Assembly (NCBI GenBank): GCA_002101905.1
Contig: LQPU01000062.1
Coordinates: 108,868-172,867 of the forward strand
Direction of reading: 5' to 3'
Source: Mycobacterium shimoidei
GTDB taxonomy: Bacteria > Actinomycetota > Actinomycetes > Mycobacteriales > Mycobacteriaceae
Length of the DNA stretch: 64,000 bases
A program made the translations under genes and the position numbers. Below the pieces are notes generated by a model, which saw nothing but the letters and a program-made list of their open reading frames with translations, was not told the origin of the DNA and made no database searches. Of the stretch, positions 1-10,959 are shown piece after piece; position 1 is the stretch's first letter, and each line of letters begins with the position of its first letter.

Positions 1-3487
<3,487 letters not shown>

Positions 3488-3883
3488 GACGCATCCTTCC
3501 AGCACCTCGTGCGGCTAGCGGGGAGCCGGTCACCACCGGACCTATTCGCCGCGATAACTGTGTCGGTTCGGCTGGCGGACGAACTGTCCAGACTCACGCA
3601 CGCAACTAGATCGCTGAGCCGGAAACGGGCTCAGGCTAGGACCACGGTGTCAAGTGGCGGGTGAGATGGGCAGGAGGCAGCCAGCGCAACGTCCAACAAT
3701 AGCGCAGGACTGCGCATTCCTCAACTGCCGTGCTCGGGAATCTCAACGATCCGGGCGCTGGCCGCCTTGTCGCTGATCCCATGCACGCACGCTGCCCAAC
3801 AGACTGGCCCCTTCCGGCTCGTCCGTCAAGGGTTGACGCGCCAACTTGTCAGCCAAACTCCTTCCGTTACCGCTGGCCCGTGC
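3488..3883 (-). other. rpoB upstream region and leader (no gene)
   Basis: About 395 bases separate the mkl stop from the rpoB start. No ORF with mycobacterial codon use is convincing here. The stretch holds the candidate rpoB promoter at 3696-3724 and roughly 200 bases of predicted leader. A TTGACA hexamer at 3648-3653 (reverse strand) has no convincing -10 element at the right distance. In recalled H37Rv order several genes (Rv0656c-Rv0666) lie between mkl and rpoB; none is present here. Confidence 0.6.
3696..3724 (-). promoter_or_regulatory. Candidate rpoB promoter (-35 TTGAGG, 17-bp spacer, -10 TATTGT)
   Basis: On the reverse strand TTGAGG (3724-3719) is followed by exactly 17 bases and TATTGT (3701-3696), which fits SigA-type promoters. 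The predicted start near 3689 would give a leader of about 200 bases before the rpoB start codon. This is inferred from hexamers and spacing only. Confidence 0.5.
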
Positions 3884-4945
3884 CTACTGAGTGCGGATGG
3901 TCTCGGTGGGTGCGTCGTAGTCGCGGTGGCGACCGCTGTCACCGCGGCCACCGTCTGGGGTGTAGCCCTGTTGTTGCATCGATTCCAAGATCGCTTGCTG
4001 GGCGTTCTTGGGCAGCAAGTGCAGGTTCTCGCGGACCCGCGCCTGGCGGCGGGCGACCGCCTTGCGCTCGGGCATACCCGGGGTGGCGGTGATCTGCGGC
4101 GGGACCCCCTCGATCTCATCGACACCACCGTCGTGGTGGCCGGCGTCCAGGTGGGCCTGCTCCTCGGCCATGGTGGCCTCGTCTTTTTCCTCGCTCATCC
4201 CGATCGGGCCGATACGCCGCCCGTTGAGGAATTGCCGTACGACGGGCTCGTCGGAAGTCAGCAGCACCTCACGCGGGCCGAACATCACCAGCTTGCGGCG
4301 GAACAGCATGCCCATGTTGTCCGGCACCGTGCGGGCGATGTTGATGTTGTGCGTGACGATCAGGATCGTGGCGTCGATCTGAGCGTTGATGTCGATCAGC
4401 AGCTGGCTCAGATACGCGGTGCGCACCGGGTCAAGACCCGAGTCCGGCTCGTCACACAAGATGATCTGCGGATCCAGCACCAGTGAGCGGGCCAGCCCGG
4501 CACGCTTCTTCATACCGCCGGAGATCTCACCGGGGAACTTCTTCTCATCCCCACCCAGGCCGACCATCTCCAGCTTCTCCATGACGATGTCACGGATTTC
4601 GCTTTCCTTTTTCTTGGTGTGCTCGCGCAGCGGGAACGCGGTGTTGTCATAGAGGTTCATCGACCCGAACAGCGCCCCGTCCTGGAACATCACCCCGAAC
4701 AAAGTGCGGATCTCGTAGAGCTCCTTGGCCGAGCACTGGGTGATGTCGGTGCCCTCGACAATGATCGAACCGCGCTCCGGGCGCAGCAGACCGATCAACG
4801 ACTTCAAGAACACCGATTTGCCGGTACCCGACGGACCCAACAACACGCTGACCTCACCGGGGGGAATGTCCATCGTGACGTCTTCCCAGATTCGCTGAGA
4901 ACCGAAGGACTTGGTGAGCCCCTCAACCTGAATACCGGTACCCAT
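3884..4945 (-). CDS. mkl: Mkl/MceG-type ABC transporter ATPase (energises Mce lipid importers)
   Basis: ATP-binding subunit thought to power several Mce lipid/sterol import complexes at the inner face of the membrane. Visible motifs are Walker A GPSGTGKS (residues 37-44), a Q-loop (GVMFQDGALF), signature ISGGMKKR, Walker B ILCDEPDSGLDP and the switch His in VTHN. The long C-terminal tail after the NBD (NGRRIGPIGMSEEKDE onward) is typical of Mkl. I chose ATG at 4945, which is preceded by GGGAGGA at good spacing. An in-frame GTG at 4993 would add 16 residues, as in the longer M. tuberculosis annotation. The final tail (QQQGYTPDGGRGDSGRHRDY) diverges from H37Rv. The gene lies between the carotenoid oxygenase gene and rpoB, matching the Rv0655 position. 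Confidence 0.95.
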   Translation of the reverse strand: MGTGIQVEGLTKSFGSQRIWEDVTMDIPPGEVSVLLGPSGTGKSVFLKSLIGLLRPERGSIIVEGTDITQCSAKELYEIRTLFGVMFQDGALFGSMNLYDNTAFPLREHTKKKESEIRDIVMEKLEMVGLGGDEKKFPGEISGGMKKRAGLARSLVLDPQIILCDEPDSGLDPVRTAYLSQLLIDINAQIDATILIVTHNINIARTVPDNMGMLFRRKLVMFGPREVLLTSDEPVVRQFLNGRRIGPIGMSEEKDEATMAEEQAHLDAGHHDGGVDEIEGVPPQITATPGMPERKAVARRQARVRENLHLLPKNAQQAILESMQQQGYTPDGGRGDSGRHRDYDAPTETIRTQ

Positions 4946-5075
4946 GCGAAATCCTCCCGCGGAGTTGCTGGCTTGGCCTGTGGTTTCAGTCACTTTAGCC
5001 TACGCTGGCGATCCGCAACACGGCTATGGGTGGCCGACGGCGAGTTGTGGCAGCGGGCTAGTGCTTGGTCAGCTG

Positions 5076-6578
5076 CTAGGTTCGGGGCGACCAGTTGCCG
5101 TGGAAACCCATCGGCACCCGTTGCGGCAGGTGAACGGTGGCCACCGACTCCAGAGTTTCGGCGTCGAGCAGCACCAACTGGCCTTCGTCGCGACCCCGGT
5201 GATACCCGTAGCCGATCAGGATGCCGTCGTCCTCGGCGCGGGCACCCGGATTGGGAATAAACGACATCTCGCCGAGCAAAAGGGCCGGATCGAGCGCGGC
5301 GGTAGTGCTGGATCCGGTCGCGTAGTCGTGCTTGTACAGCGCGGTGGAGAACTCGGTTGCGCCGCCGGACAGGTAGCCGCCATCAGTGCCGACCGCATAG
5401 CCGAACCGGTGCCGAGCCCCCAGCAGCTCCTCGTTGATTCGCGGAAACTCCTGCGGCCGATCGTCACGGCGTTCGGTGCTCACCGACCCGGTGTCCAGGT
5501 TGATGGTCCAGCGGTCCAGGGCGGGCCTGCTGTCGCCGGGCCCACGCAGGTCGCGGTCGAACATTCGCGAGTAGCGCACCACGTCGAGCACCAAGACCTC
5601 GGTGCCATCCCGATCTTCGGAGTAGGCGTTGAGCGGGTGGTAGACGTAGCAGGGTTCGATGTCGAACCACCTCACGTCGGTGCTTGTGCCCTCACGGGGC
5701 AACACACCGATGCGCGCCGGGTAGTGCGGATTCCACTTGTAGGGCATCCGGTCGCCCGGTGTGGTGTTGCGGTTGATCATCAGCGACATCGGGCTCGGCA
5801 TCTTCACCCGTCCCAGCAGCGACTGGAGCACCAGCCGGACAGGCAGGCTCAGCCAGCGCGGCACGTTCGTCGGCAACACCTGGACCGGGTCGAACGTCAC
5901 CGGTAGGTCATAGATCACGACGTACTTTTCGGTCAGCGAGAAGTCGTGCATCATCGGCGCCCCGGTCACCGCGATGTCGACGGTTCGCCGGGCCCGTCCG
6001 GCGGTGTCGATCACCGAGTACTGCACGCGGTGTCCGCGCGCGAAGGAGTAGGAAACAGCGTGCAATTCCCCGGTTGCCGGATCGCGGTGCGGATGGGCGG
6101 TGTAGCCACCGGAAAGGGTCCCGTCGAAGTCGCAGGTTCCGATGGTCTCGAGGTCGTCGGTCAGCCGGTAGTTGGCGCCGCCGCCCTCGACCAGCGCCAG
6201 CGTTTGACCGGCATGGCTCAACACGTTGGTGTTGGGACCGACCGACAGCATGCCGGCACGCGGGTTGAGCTCGGCCCGCACCGGCTCGCCGAGGGCCGCA
6301 GCCACCGCCGCGGTGCGGACCCAGCGGTTGCGGTACCAGCAGGCCTGACCATCGCGCAGCGCAACCCCGTGCACCATGGCGTCGCCGGTGAACCAGTGGT
6401 AGCTGGCCGGGTCGACTTCGGCGACCGGGTTGGGCCCGTTGCGCAGATAGCGCCCGTCGAGGTGTTCGGGAATGCGGCCGGTCACCGGCAGGTCGGTGGC
6501 AGTGACCTCGGTGGACACCGGCGCCAAGAAGCCTTCCAGGTAGGGGTTGCGGGTTTCGGTGGCGGCAGGTGAAGTCAT
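5076..6578 (-). CDS. Carotenoid cleavage oxygenase (Rv0654-like)
   Basis: Non-haem Fe(II) dioxygenase that cleaves carotenoid or related polyene/stilbene double bonds; Rv0654 is the M. tuberculosis equivalent. At 500 aa it has the usual family length. The four iron-ligating histidines of the seven-bladed propeller are visible as His162 (AHPHRDP), His211 (MMHDFS), His314 (YHPLNAY) and His493 (GFHGNW). ATG at 6578 is preceded by AGGAG 7 bases upstream. The gene is divergent from a TetR regulator, and a 24-bp palindrome lies directly over its promoter/RBS region, so TetR control is likely. The substrate cannot be told from sequence. Confidence 0.93.
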   Translation of the reverse strand: MTSPAATETRNPYLEGFLAPVSTEVTATDLPVTGRIPEHLDGRYLRNGPNPVAEVDPASYHWFTGDAMVHGVALRDGQACWYRNRWVRTAAVAAALGEPVRAELNPRAGMLSVGPNTNVLSHAGQTLALVEGGGANYRLTDDLETIGTCDFDGTLSGGYTAHPHRDPATGELHAVSYSFARGHRVQYSVIDTAGRARRTVDIAVTGAPMMHDFSLTEKYVVIYDLPVTFDPVQVLPTNVPRWLSLPVRLVLQSLLGRVKMPSPMSLMINRNTTPGDRMPYKWNPHYPARIGVLPREGTSTDVRWFDIEPCYVYHPLNAYSEDRDGTEVLVLDVVRYSRMFDRDLRGPGDSRPALDRWTINLDTGSVSTERRDDRPQEFPRINEELLGARHRFGYAVGTDGGYLSGGATEFSTALYKHDYATGSSTTAALDPALLLGEMSFIPNPGARAEDDGILIGYGYHRGRDEGQLVLLDAETLESVATVHLPQRVPMGFHGNWSPRT

Positions 6579-6588
6579 CTGAACTCCT

Positions 6589-6612
6589 ATAACATTGATA
6601 TTTCGATGTTAT
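6589..6612. promoter_or_regulatory. Palindromic operator between carotenoid oxygenase and TetR genes
   Basis: A 24-bp near-perfect inverted repeat with arms ATAACAT and ATGTTAT around an AT-rich centre; 20 of 24 positions are self-complementary. It starts 11 bases upstream of the oxygenase ATG, immediately beyond its Shine-Dalgarno, and lies upstream of the likely TetR start. Size, symmetry and position fit a TetR-dimer operator controlling both divergent genes. Confidence 0.75.
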
Positions 6613-6638
6613 GGACACCTTACGCCGGCCATGAAAAG

Positions 6639-7367
6639 ATGGCAACGATGACTTCAGCTTCAGGGACTTCAGGGACATCAGAGACTTCTGAAACCCCACG
6701 CAACGTGCGTGACGAGCTGGTGCACGCGGCGGTGAAACTGCTCGACGGCGACGGACCCGATGCGTTGCAAACCCGCAAGATCTCCCGCGCGGCCGGGACT
6801 TCGACGATGGCGGTGTACACCCATTTCGGTGGGATGCAGGCGCTGATCGCCGCGGTCGCCGAGGAGGGCCTGCGGCAGTTCGCCGACGCGCTCACGTTGC
6901 CGCAAACCGATGACCCGGTTGCCGACCTGATCGCGACCGGCATCGCGTACCGGCGCTACGCGATCGAGCGTCCGCACATGTACCGGTTGATGTTCGGCAG
7001 CACCAGCGCACACGGCATCAACGCGCCCGCACACAACGTGGTCAGCCTGCCGGTGGCCGAGATCAACGAGCACTATCCGAGCTTCGCGCGGGTGGTGCAG
7101 CCGGTGCGCCGGTCGATGCTGGCGGGCCGGATCACCGTGGGGTCAGCTTCCGATGACAGCGCCGTGGTGGCGACGGCCGCGCAGTTCTGGGCGGCGATTC
7201 ACGGCTTCGTAATGCTGGAGCTGGCCGGCTACTACGGCGACAACAGTGCCGCGGTCCGCCCGGTGCTCGCCGCGATGACGACGAATCTGCTTGTCGCGCT
7301 GGGAGATTCACGCGAGCGAGTGCAGCAGTCGCAGCGGCTGGCGTTAGGCGAAACCCCCGGGGCGTAG
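6639..7367 (+). CDS. TetR/AcrR-family transcriptional regulator (Rv0653c-like)
   Basis: DNA-binding repressor of the TetR family. The N-terminal helix-turn-helix is visible (ALQTRKISRAAGTSTMAVYTHFGG), followed by an all-helical ligand domain typical of TetR_C in mycobacteria. The longest in-frame ORF starts at 6606, inside the palindromic operator, so I prefer ATG 6639 (MATMTSASG) or 6648. The Ser/Thr-rich stretch before PRNVRDELV looks disordered. It is divergent from the carotenoid oxygenase gene and probably represses it and itself through the 6589-6612 palindrome. Its stop codon lies inside the shared terminator hairpin with rplL. Confidence 0.9.
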   Translation: MATMTSASGTSGTSETSETPRNVRDELVHAAVKLLDGDGPDALQTRKISRAAGTSTMAVYTHFGGMQALIAAVAEEGLRQFADALTLPQTDDPVADLIATGIAYRRYAIERPHMYRLMFGSTSAHGINAPAHNVVSLPVAEINEHYPSFARVVQPVRRSMLAGRITVGSASDDSAVVATAAQFWAAIHGFVMLELAGYYGDNSAAVRPVLAAMTTNLLVALGDSRERVQQSQRLALGETPGA

Positions 7368-7379
7368 CGCTCCGGGGGT
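7353..7379. terminator. Bidirectional hairpin between the convergent TetR and rplL genes
   Basis: ACCCCCGG (7353-7360) pairs with CCGGGGGT (7372-7379), with further pairing possible in the GC-rich loop. The TetR stop codon is inside the loop, and rplL ends at 7395 on the other strand. There is no long T-tract, as is usual for mycobacterial terminators. Confidence 0.6.
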
Positions 7380-7394
7380 GTTCGCCGAGTTGGA

Positions 7395-7793
7395 CTACTT
7401 GACGGTGACGGTGGCGCCGGCGGCCTCGAGCTTGGTCTTGGCCTCGTCGGCAGCTTCCTTGGTGACCTTCTCCAGCAGCGGCTTGGGCGCGCCGTCGACC
7501 AGGTCCTTGGCCTCCTTGAGGCCCAGGCCGGACACGATCTCGCGCACGACCTTGATGACGCCGATCTTCTTGTCGCCGGCGGCCTCGAGGATGACGTCGA
7601 ATTCGGACTGCTCCTCGGCTGCCTCAGCGGCAGCAGCGGGAGCGGCGCCGCCGGGGGCAGCGGCCGCGACCGCGACCGGGGCGGCGGCGGTGACCTCGAA
7701 CGTCTCCTCGAACTTCTTCACGAAGTCCGAAAGCTCCAGCAGGGTCAGCTCCTTGAATGCGTCGAGCAGCTCGTCAGTAGACAGCTTGGCCAT
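7395..7793 (-). CDS. rplL: 50S ribosomal protein L7/L12
   Basis: Acidic stalk protein of the large ribosomal subunit that recruits translation GTPases. At 132 aa it shows the N-terminal dimerisation helices (LSTDELLDAFKELTLLELSDF), an Ala-rich hinge (about residues 43-60) and the conserved C-terminal domain (EKSEFDVIL-type core, IGVIKVVREIVSGLGLKEAK, VDGAPKPLLEKV). The start is ATG 7793. It is cotranscribed downstream of rplJ with a 42-base gap. Confidence 0.98.
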   Translation of the reverse strand: MAKLSTDELLDAFKELTLLELSDFVKKFEETFEVTAAAPVAVAAAAPGGAAPAAAAEAAEEQSEFDVILEAAGDKKIGVIKVVREIVSGLGLKEAKDLVDGAPKPLLEKVTKEAADEAKTKLEAAGATVTVK

Positions 7794-7835
7794 GGTGTGT
7801 CCTTCCTAATCTTTTGCGATGGGTGGGTCCGTGAG

Positions 7836-8414
7836 TTATTCGGCGGCTTCGGCGGTTTCGGCCGGCGCTTCAGCGGCTTCGGCGGCTTCGGCCGGCGCTT
7901 CGGCGGCTTTCTTCTCTTGCAGAGCGGCTGCGAGGCGAGCCACCTGCGAGGCCGGCGCGTTGAACAGGCCGGCAGCCTTGGCGAGGTTGGCCTTCATGGC
8001 GCCGGCCAGTTTGGCCAGCAGCACCTCGCGGGATTCGAGATCGGCGATGCGCTCGACCTCAGCGACGGTCAGCGGGTGACCGTCCATGTAGCCGCCCTTG
8101 ATGACCAGCGCCTTGTGCTCCTTGGCGAAGGTCTTGATGGCCTTGGCGGCGTCGACGGCCTCGCCGCTGACGAACGCGATCGCGGTCGGCCCGACGAACA
8201 GCTCGTCGAGTCCTTCGAGGCCCGCCTCGCTGGCAGCGCGCTTGATCAGTGTGTTCTTGGCGACGGTGTAGGTGGCCGACCCGGCCAGTGACCGGCGCAG
8301 CTCGGCAAGGTTGGCTACCGTCAGACCGCGGTATTCGGTGATCAAGGTCGCGTTGGACGCCTTGAACTGTTCTGCGATGTCTGCAACGGCAGCGGCCTTG
8401 TCAGCCCGGGCCAT
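7836..8414 (-). CDS. rplJ: 50S ribosomal protein L10
   Basis: Base of the ribosomal stalk; binds 23S rRNA and L7/L12 dimers and normally autoregulates the rplJL operon. The 192 aa show the typical N-terminus (MARADKAAAVADIAEQFK) and L10 core (TEYRGLTVANLAELRRSL). The C-terminal tail is an Ala/Glu repeat (blocks of AEAPAEAAEAAE) that makes the protein slightly longer than in M. tuberculosis. A strong GGAGG precedes ATG 8414. The leader upstream folds into an L10-leader-like hairpin. Confidence 0.97.
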   Translation of the reverse strand: MARADKAAAVADIAEQFKASNATLITEYRGLTVANLAELRRSLAGSATYTVAKNTLIKRAASEAGLEGLDELFVGPTAIAFVSGEAVDAAKAIKTFAKEHKALVIKGGYMDGHPLTVAEVERIADLESREVLLAKLAGAMKANLAKAAGLFNAPASQVARLAAALQEKKAAEAPAEAAEAAEAPAETAEAAE

Positions 8415-8560
8415 GCATTCCTCCTTGACGTATTACACAAGCCCGGAAATGACGAACGCCCCGACGCAGGAAGCGGTCGGGGCGTGCAGTATCAGCGTTG
8501 CCTCGTCCTCCTGCGTGGGCCGCCGGGAATTCCCGGACCTTCGACCGATTGCTCGGTGAC
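8415..8560 (-). promoter_or_regulatory. Probable L10 (rplJ) leader with terminator-like hairpin
   Basis: Between the upstream membrane-protein gene and rplJ, the reverse strand carries a purine-rich GGAGGACGAGG segment and then a perfect 9-bp stem (8457-8465 with 8476-8484, arms CGCCCCGAC/GTCGGGGCG). A second C-rich segment and the rplJ ribosome-binding site follow. This order resembles the L10 leader, where free L10/L12 binds to repress translation. The assignment rests on position and fold; the structure was not computed. The rest of 8561-8608 shows nothing recognisable. Confidence 0.55.
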
Positions 8561-8608
8561 CGACGGTCTTCGGTGGATCGGCAATCACCATAGCGTGGCC
8601 GGGGGCTA

Positions 8609-9040
8609 TCAGCCAAAACAGCCGACCGTCAGCAGGACGAACAGCGCCGCGAGCGACGCCACCCGCAGCCAGTGCAGCTGGTCCCAGCGATCCGCCAGCT
8701 CGTAGGACACCTCACCGCCGGCCGACCACGCCGCCACCCGGTTGTTGATCGGAACCAGCACCGTCACGGTCAGCAGTATGGCCGCAGCCATCAGGACCAC
8801 GGCCGCCCCGACGAGGGGGCTGCGCGCGATCACCGCCGCCGCGACCAGCAGCGCGAGCGAGGCGATGTACCAGAACGGCATGGCCTTGCCCAGCACCCGG
8901 CTGCTCTCACTGCGGGCGGCACGAAAGGCGTCGTCGGGCAGCCGGGCGAGCAGCGGGTGGCTGAACGCGGCGACGCCGAACTCGACGCCGACCAAGGATC
9001 CGGTGACCAAAACGGCAGGTATTTCGATGAGTTCTTTCAT
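8609..9040 (-). CDS. DUF1772-type integral membrane protein
   Basis: Small protein (143 aa from ATG 9040) with about four hydrophobic helices: PAVLVTGSLVGVEFGVAAF, WYIASLALLVAAAVIA, GAAVVLMAAAILLTVTVLV and WLRVASLAALFVLLTVG. The NNRVAAW and DRWDQLHWLR segments are characteristic of DUF1772/anthrone-oxygenase-like membrane proteins; the biochemical role is unknown. An in-frame start at 9076 would run nearly to the palindromic operator, so ATG 9040 is preferred. It is divergent from an HxlR-type regulator, a common pairing for this family. Confidence 0.8.
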   Translation of the reverse strand: MKELIEIPAVLVTGSLVGVEFGVAAFSHPLLARLPDDAFRAARSESSRVLGKAMPFWYIASLALLVAAAVIARSPLVGAAVVLMAAAILLTVTVLVPINNRVAAWSAGGEVSYELADRWDQLHWLRVASLAALFVLLTVGCFG

Positions 9041-9078
9041 GGCGGCGACTCTGGACGCTATGCTGACAAAAATCAAGG

Positions 9079-9098
9079 TACTGACAAATTAGTCAGTA
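9079..9098. promoter_or_regulatory. Palindromic operator for the HxlR-type regulator
   Basis: A 20-bp inverted repeat, TACTGAC / GTCAGTA around an AT centre, with 18 of 20 positions self-complementary. It lies between the divergent DUF1772 gene and the HxlR gene. Extra half-site-like sequences occur nearby (CTGACAAA at 9063 and GTGTCAG at 9101), suggesting a multi-site operator. HxlR dimers bind such palindromes; assignment to this regulator is inferred from position. Confidence 0.7.
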
Positions 9099-9121
9099 AA
9101 GTGTCAGCCCCGGGAGCTGCG

Positions 9122-9553
9122 ATGGCGGTGTCGAAAAAAGTTGAGAGCGACTGCCCGATTGACGCCGCGTTGTCGGTGATCGACGGCCGTTGGAAGGGCA
9201 CGATCCTGTGGCGGCTGTGCGACGGGCCGATGCGGACGGCCGAGTTGCGGCGCAGCATCCCCGGCATCACCGAGCGGATGCTGATCCGGCATCTGCACGA
9301 GCTTGTCGACGACGGGATCATCGAGCGTCACGACGCCCGCACGGTGCCGCCGTGCGTGCACTACTCGATCTCCGAATACGGGCTGACGCTTGCCCCGGTG
9401 CTGGCGAGCTTGTGCGACTGGGGGCGCATCCACATGCAACGTCGACGTCACCGCGCGGACGGGACAAGCCGGGCCGCGCCGATCAGGCCTGCGTCGCCGC
9501 CGAGCGCCGCCGGGACGACACGCAGGCCGCCGATGAAGTCCAAACCCGCGTAA
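9122..9553 (+). CDS. HxlR-family winged-helix transcriptional regulator
   Basis: Winged-helix regulator with the family N-terminal Cys (ESDCPIDAALSVIDGRWKG), then LRRSIPGITERMLIRHLHEL and the wing region (IIERHDARTVPPCVHYSISEYG). ATG 9122 follows CGGGAG. The HxlR domain ends near residue 110. The remaining basic tail of about 30 residues is encoded antisense to the 3' end of the ROK kinase gene, so the true functional C-terminus may be shorter or simply dispensable. It is divergent from the DUF1772 gene across a palindrome and is the likely repressor of it and of itself. Confidence 0.88.
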   Translation: MAVSKKVESDCPIDAALSVIDGRWKGTILWRLCDGPMRTAELRRSIPGITERMLIRHLHELVDDGIIERHDARTVPPCVHYSISEYGLTLAPVLASLCDWGRIHMQRRRHRADGTSRAAPIRPASPPSAAGTTRRPPMKSKPA

Positions 9554-10341
9554 CGCTGCACGGCCGCGCGTAGCGGAGTGAACAGCGTCGCACCGGATTT
9601 GGCGACTCCGCCGCCGACGACGGCGAGGTCCAGATCGCACACGGCGGCCACCGAAGCGATCGTCGCGGCCACCGCGGTGGCGCCACGCTCGAACGCGCGC
9701 ACCGCCACTTCCTCACCGGCCGCGGCCGCGCCGGCCAGCGCGGCGGCGTCGGCCGGCCCGGTCCATCCGTTGGCCTGCGCCCACCGCACCAGCGACGGGC
9801 CGGACGCGATGGTTTCGACGCAGCCGCGTCCACCGCACCGGCACGGCTCGCCGCCCGGGTCGACCACGACATGGCCGACGTGCCCGGCGTTGCCGGTGCG
9901 ACCGTGATAGGGGACGCCGTCGAGCACCAGCCCACCGCCCACCCCGGTCGACACCACCATGCCGAGCATGAAGCGGGCGCCCTGCCCGGCACCGCGCCAG
10001 TGCTCGCCGAGAGCCATGCACACCCCGTCGCCTCCGAGCCGCACCGGCACGCCCGGGACGACGGCAGCGACCTTGTCCCGCAACGGAAATCGGCGCCAGG
10101 TGGCGATGTTGATCGGGCTGACGGTGCCGGCGGCGAGGTCGATGGGCCCGGCCGACGCCATTCCGACGGCGTCGACGGAGCCTCCGGCGAGCCGCAGCGT
10201 CTCGGTGATCAGGGTGTGAACCGCGGTCCACACCTGCTGGCTTGGGGTGGGGATCTGCGAGGCATGCATGAGCGAGCCGGTGTCGTCGACCAGGCCGGCC
10301 GCGATCTTGGTGCCACCGATGTCGAGAGTCAGCGTGAGCAT
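9448..10341 (-). CDS. ROK-family sugar kinase (Rv0650-like)
   Basis: Predicted ATP-dependent hexose kinase (glucokinase, N-acetylmannosamine or related). The 297 aa carry the N-terminal phosphate-binding LDIGGTKIAAGLVDD, the ROK zinc motif CRCGGRGCVE and the C-terminal VGGGVAKSG loop. ATG 10341 lies 6 bases after the stop of the Rv0649-like gene, which itself overlaps the alpha-mannosidase gene, so the three form one operon for carbohydrate turnover. The last 106 bases overlap the convergent HxlR gene. The sugar specificity cannot be assigned from sequence. Confidence 0.9.
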   Translation of the reverse strand: MLTLTLDIGGTKIAAGLVDDTGSLMHASQIPTPSQQVWTAVHTLITETLRLAGGSVDAVGMASAGPIDLAAGTVSPINIATWRRFPLRDKVAAVVPGVPVRLGGDGVCMALGEHWRGAGQGARFMLGMVVSTGVGGGLVLDGVPYHGRTGNAGHVGHVVVDPGGEPCRCGGRGCVETIASGPSLVRWAQANGWTGPADAAALAGAAAAGEEVAVRAFERGATAVAATIASVAAVCDLDLAVVGGGVAKSGATLFTPLRAAVQRYAGLDFIGGLRVVPAALGGDAGLIGAARLVPSAR

Positions 10342-10347
10342 GCGCGG

Positions 10348-10959
10348 TCAGTGCCGGTGCGTGTTGTCGGGTTGGCGCGGGTCGCCGGGATGCTCGTAGC
10401 CGGGGGCCAACCGCACCAGCGCCGCCCACCGCGCGTCAAGCCAGGCCCGAAAGGCCCGGCGCCGCAGAGCACCTCGCAGATGCTCGGCGATCAGCGGGCG
10501 AACCTGCTGCAGCGGCGGGGCGGTGGGCGGGGCGCGCCACCCGTCGCCGGTGCTGGCCGGGCACGCGAAGCGCATCGGGTTGCGGGCGTGATAGTCGGCG
10601 ATCTCGTCGTCGCTGACGTCGAGCCCGGCTGTGACGCAGGCGAATACCGCACGGGCGCTCGGGTCGGCCAGTGCGGCGGCGGCGATGCTTCCGATCTCGA
10701 GCCGGGCCGTCGCATCGGGCAGCACCTCGCTCTCGGCCGGCGCGTCTGCCCCGGTGACGCCGAGCGCTGCGGCCTCGGCGGCGATCACCCGTTCGGTCAC
10801 GATCAGCTGGGTCAGCCAGCGCCGCAGCTGGCGGCCCTCACTGGTGCCGGGCGCCGGCAGCGTGGCCGCCAGCGGGCCCGCCCGCAGTCGGGTTTCGCGG
10901 GCGTCGACTTCGGCGACGGGGACCGCCTGGCCGCCCACGGTGGCTGCCACCGGAGTCAT
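10348..10959 (-). CDS. Rv0649-like protein of the mannosidase operon (SurA/foldase-like, function unknown)
   Basis: A protein of 203 aa beginning MTPVAATVGGQAVPVAEVD, followed by a helical RQLRRWLTQLIVTERVIAAEA segment. This layout resembles SurA_N-type peptidyl-prolyl isomerase/chaperone domains, but no signal peptide is seen. By position it matches Rv0649, which I recall being annotated as malonyl-CoA transacylase FabD2. No GHSxG nucleophile motif is visible here, so that name is not supported. ATG 10959 overlaps the mannosidase TGA by 4 bases (ATGA), implying translational coupling. Confidence 0.75.
   Translation of the reverse strand: MTPVAATVGGQAVPVAEVDARETRLRAGPLAATLPAPGTSEGRQLRRWLTQLIVTERVIAAEAAALGVTGADAPAESEVLPDATARLEIGSIAAAALADPSARAVFACVTAGLDVSDDEIADYHARNPMRFACPASTGDGWRAPPTAPPLQQVRPLIAEHLRGALRRRAFRAWLDARWAALVRLAPGYEHPGDPRQPDNTHRH

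Noticed and set aside
3648..3653. Consensus TTGACA on the - strand upstream of rpoB
   Set aside because: No -10-like hexamer at 16-19 bases downstream; TTGAGG-N17-TATTGT further upstream is a better promoter candidate.
5908..6699. 263-codon frame on the - strand overlapping the carotenoid oxygenase start
   Set aside because: A +1-frame shadow of the oxygenase N-terminus that crosses the operator; no motif.
7819..8079. Ala/Ser-rich repeats on the + strand resembling a repeat protein
   Set aside because: The reverse complement of the AEA-type tail of L10; no separate gene.
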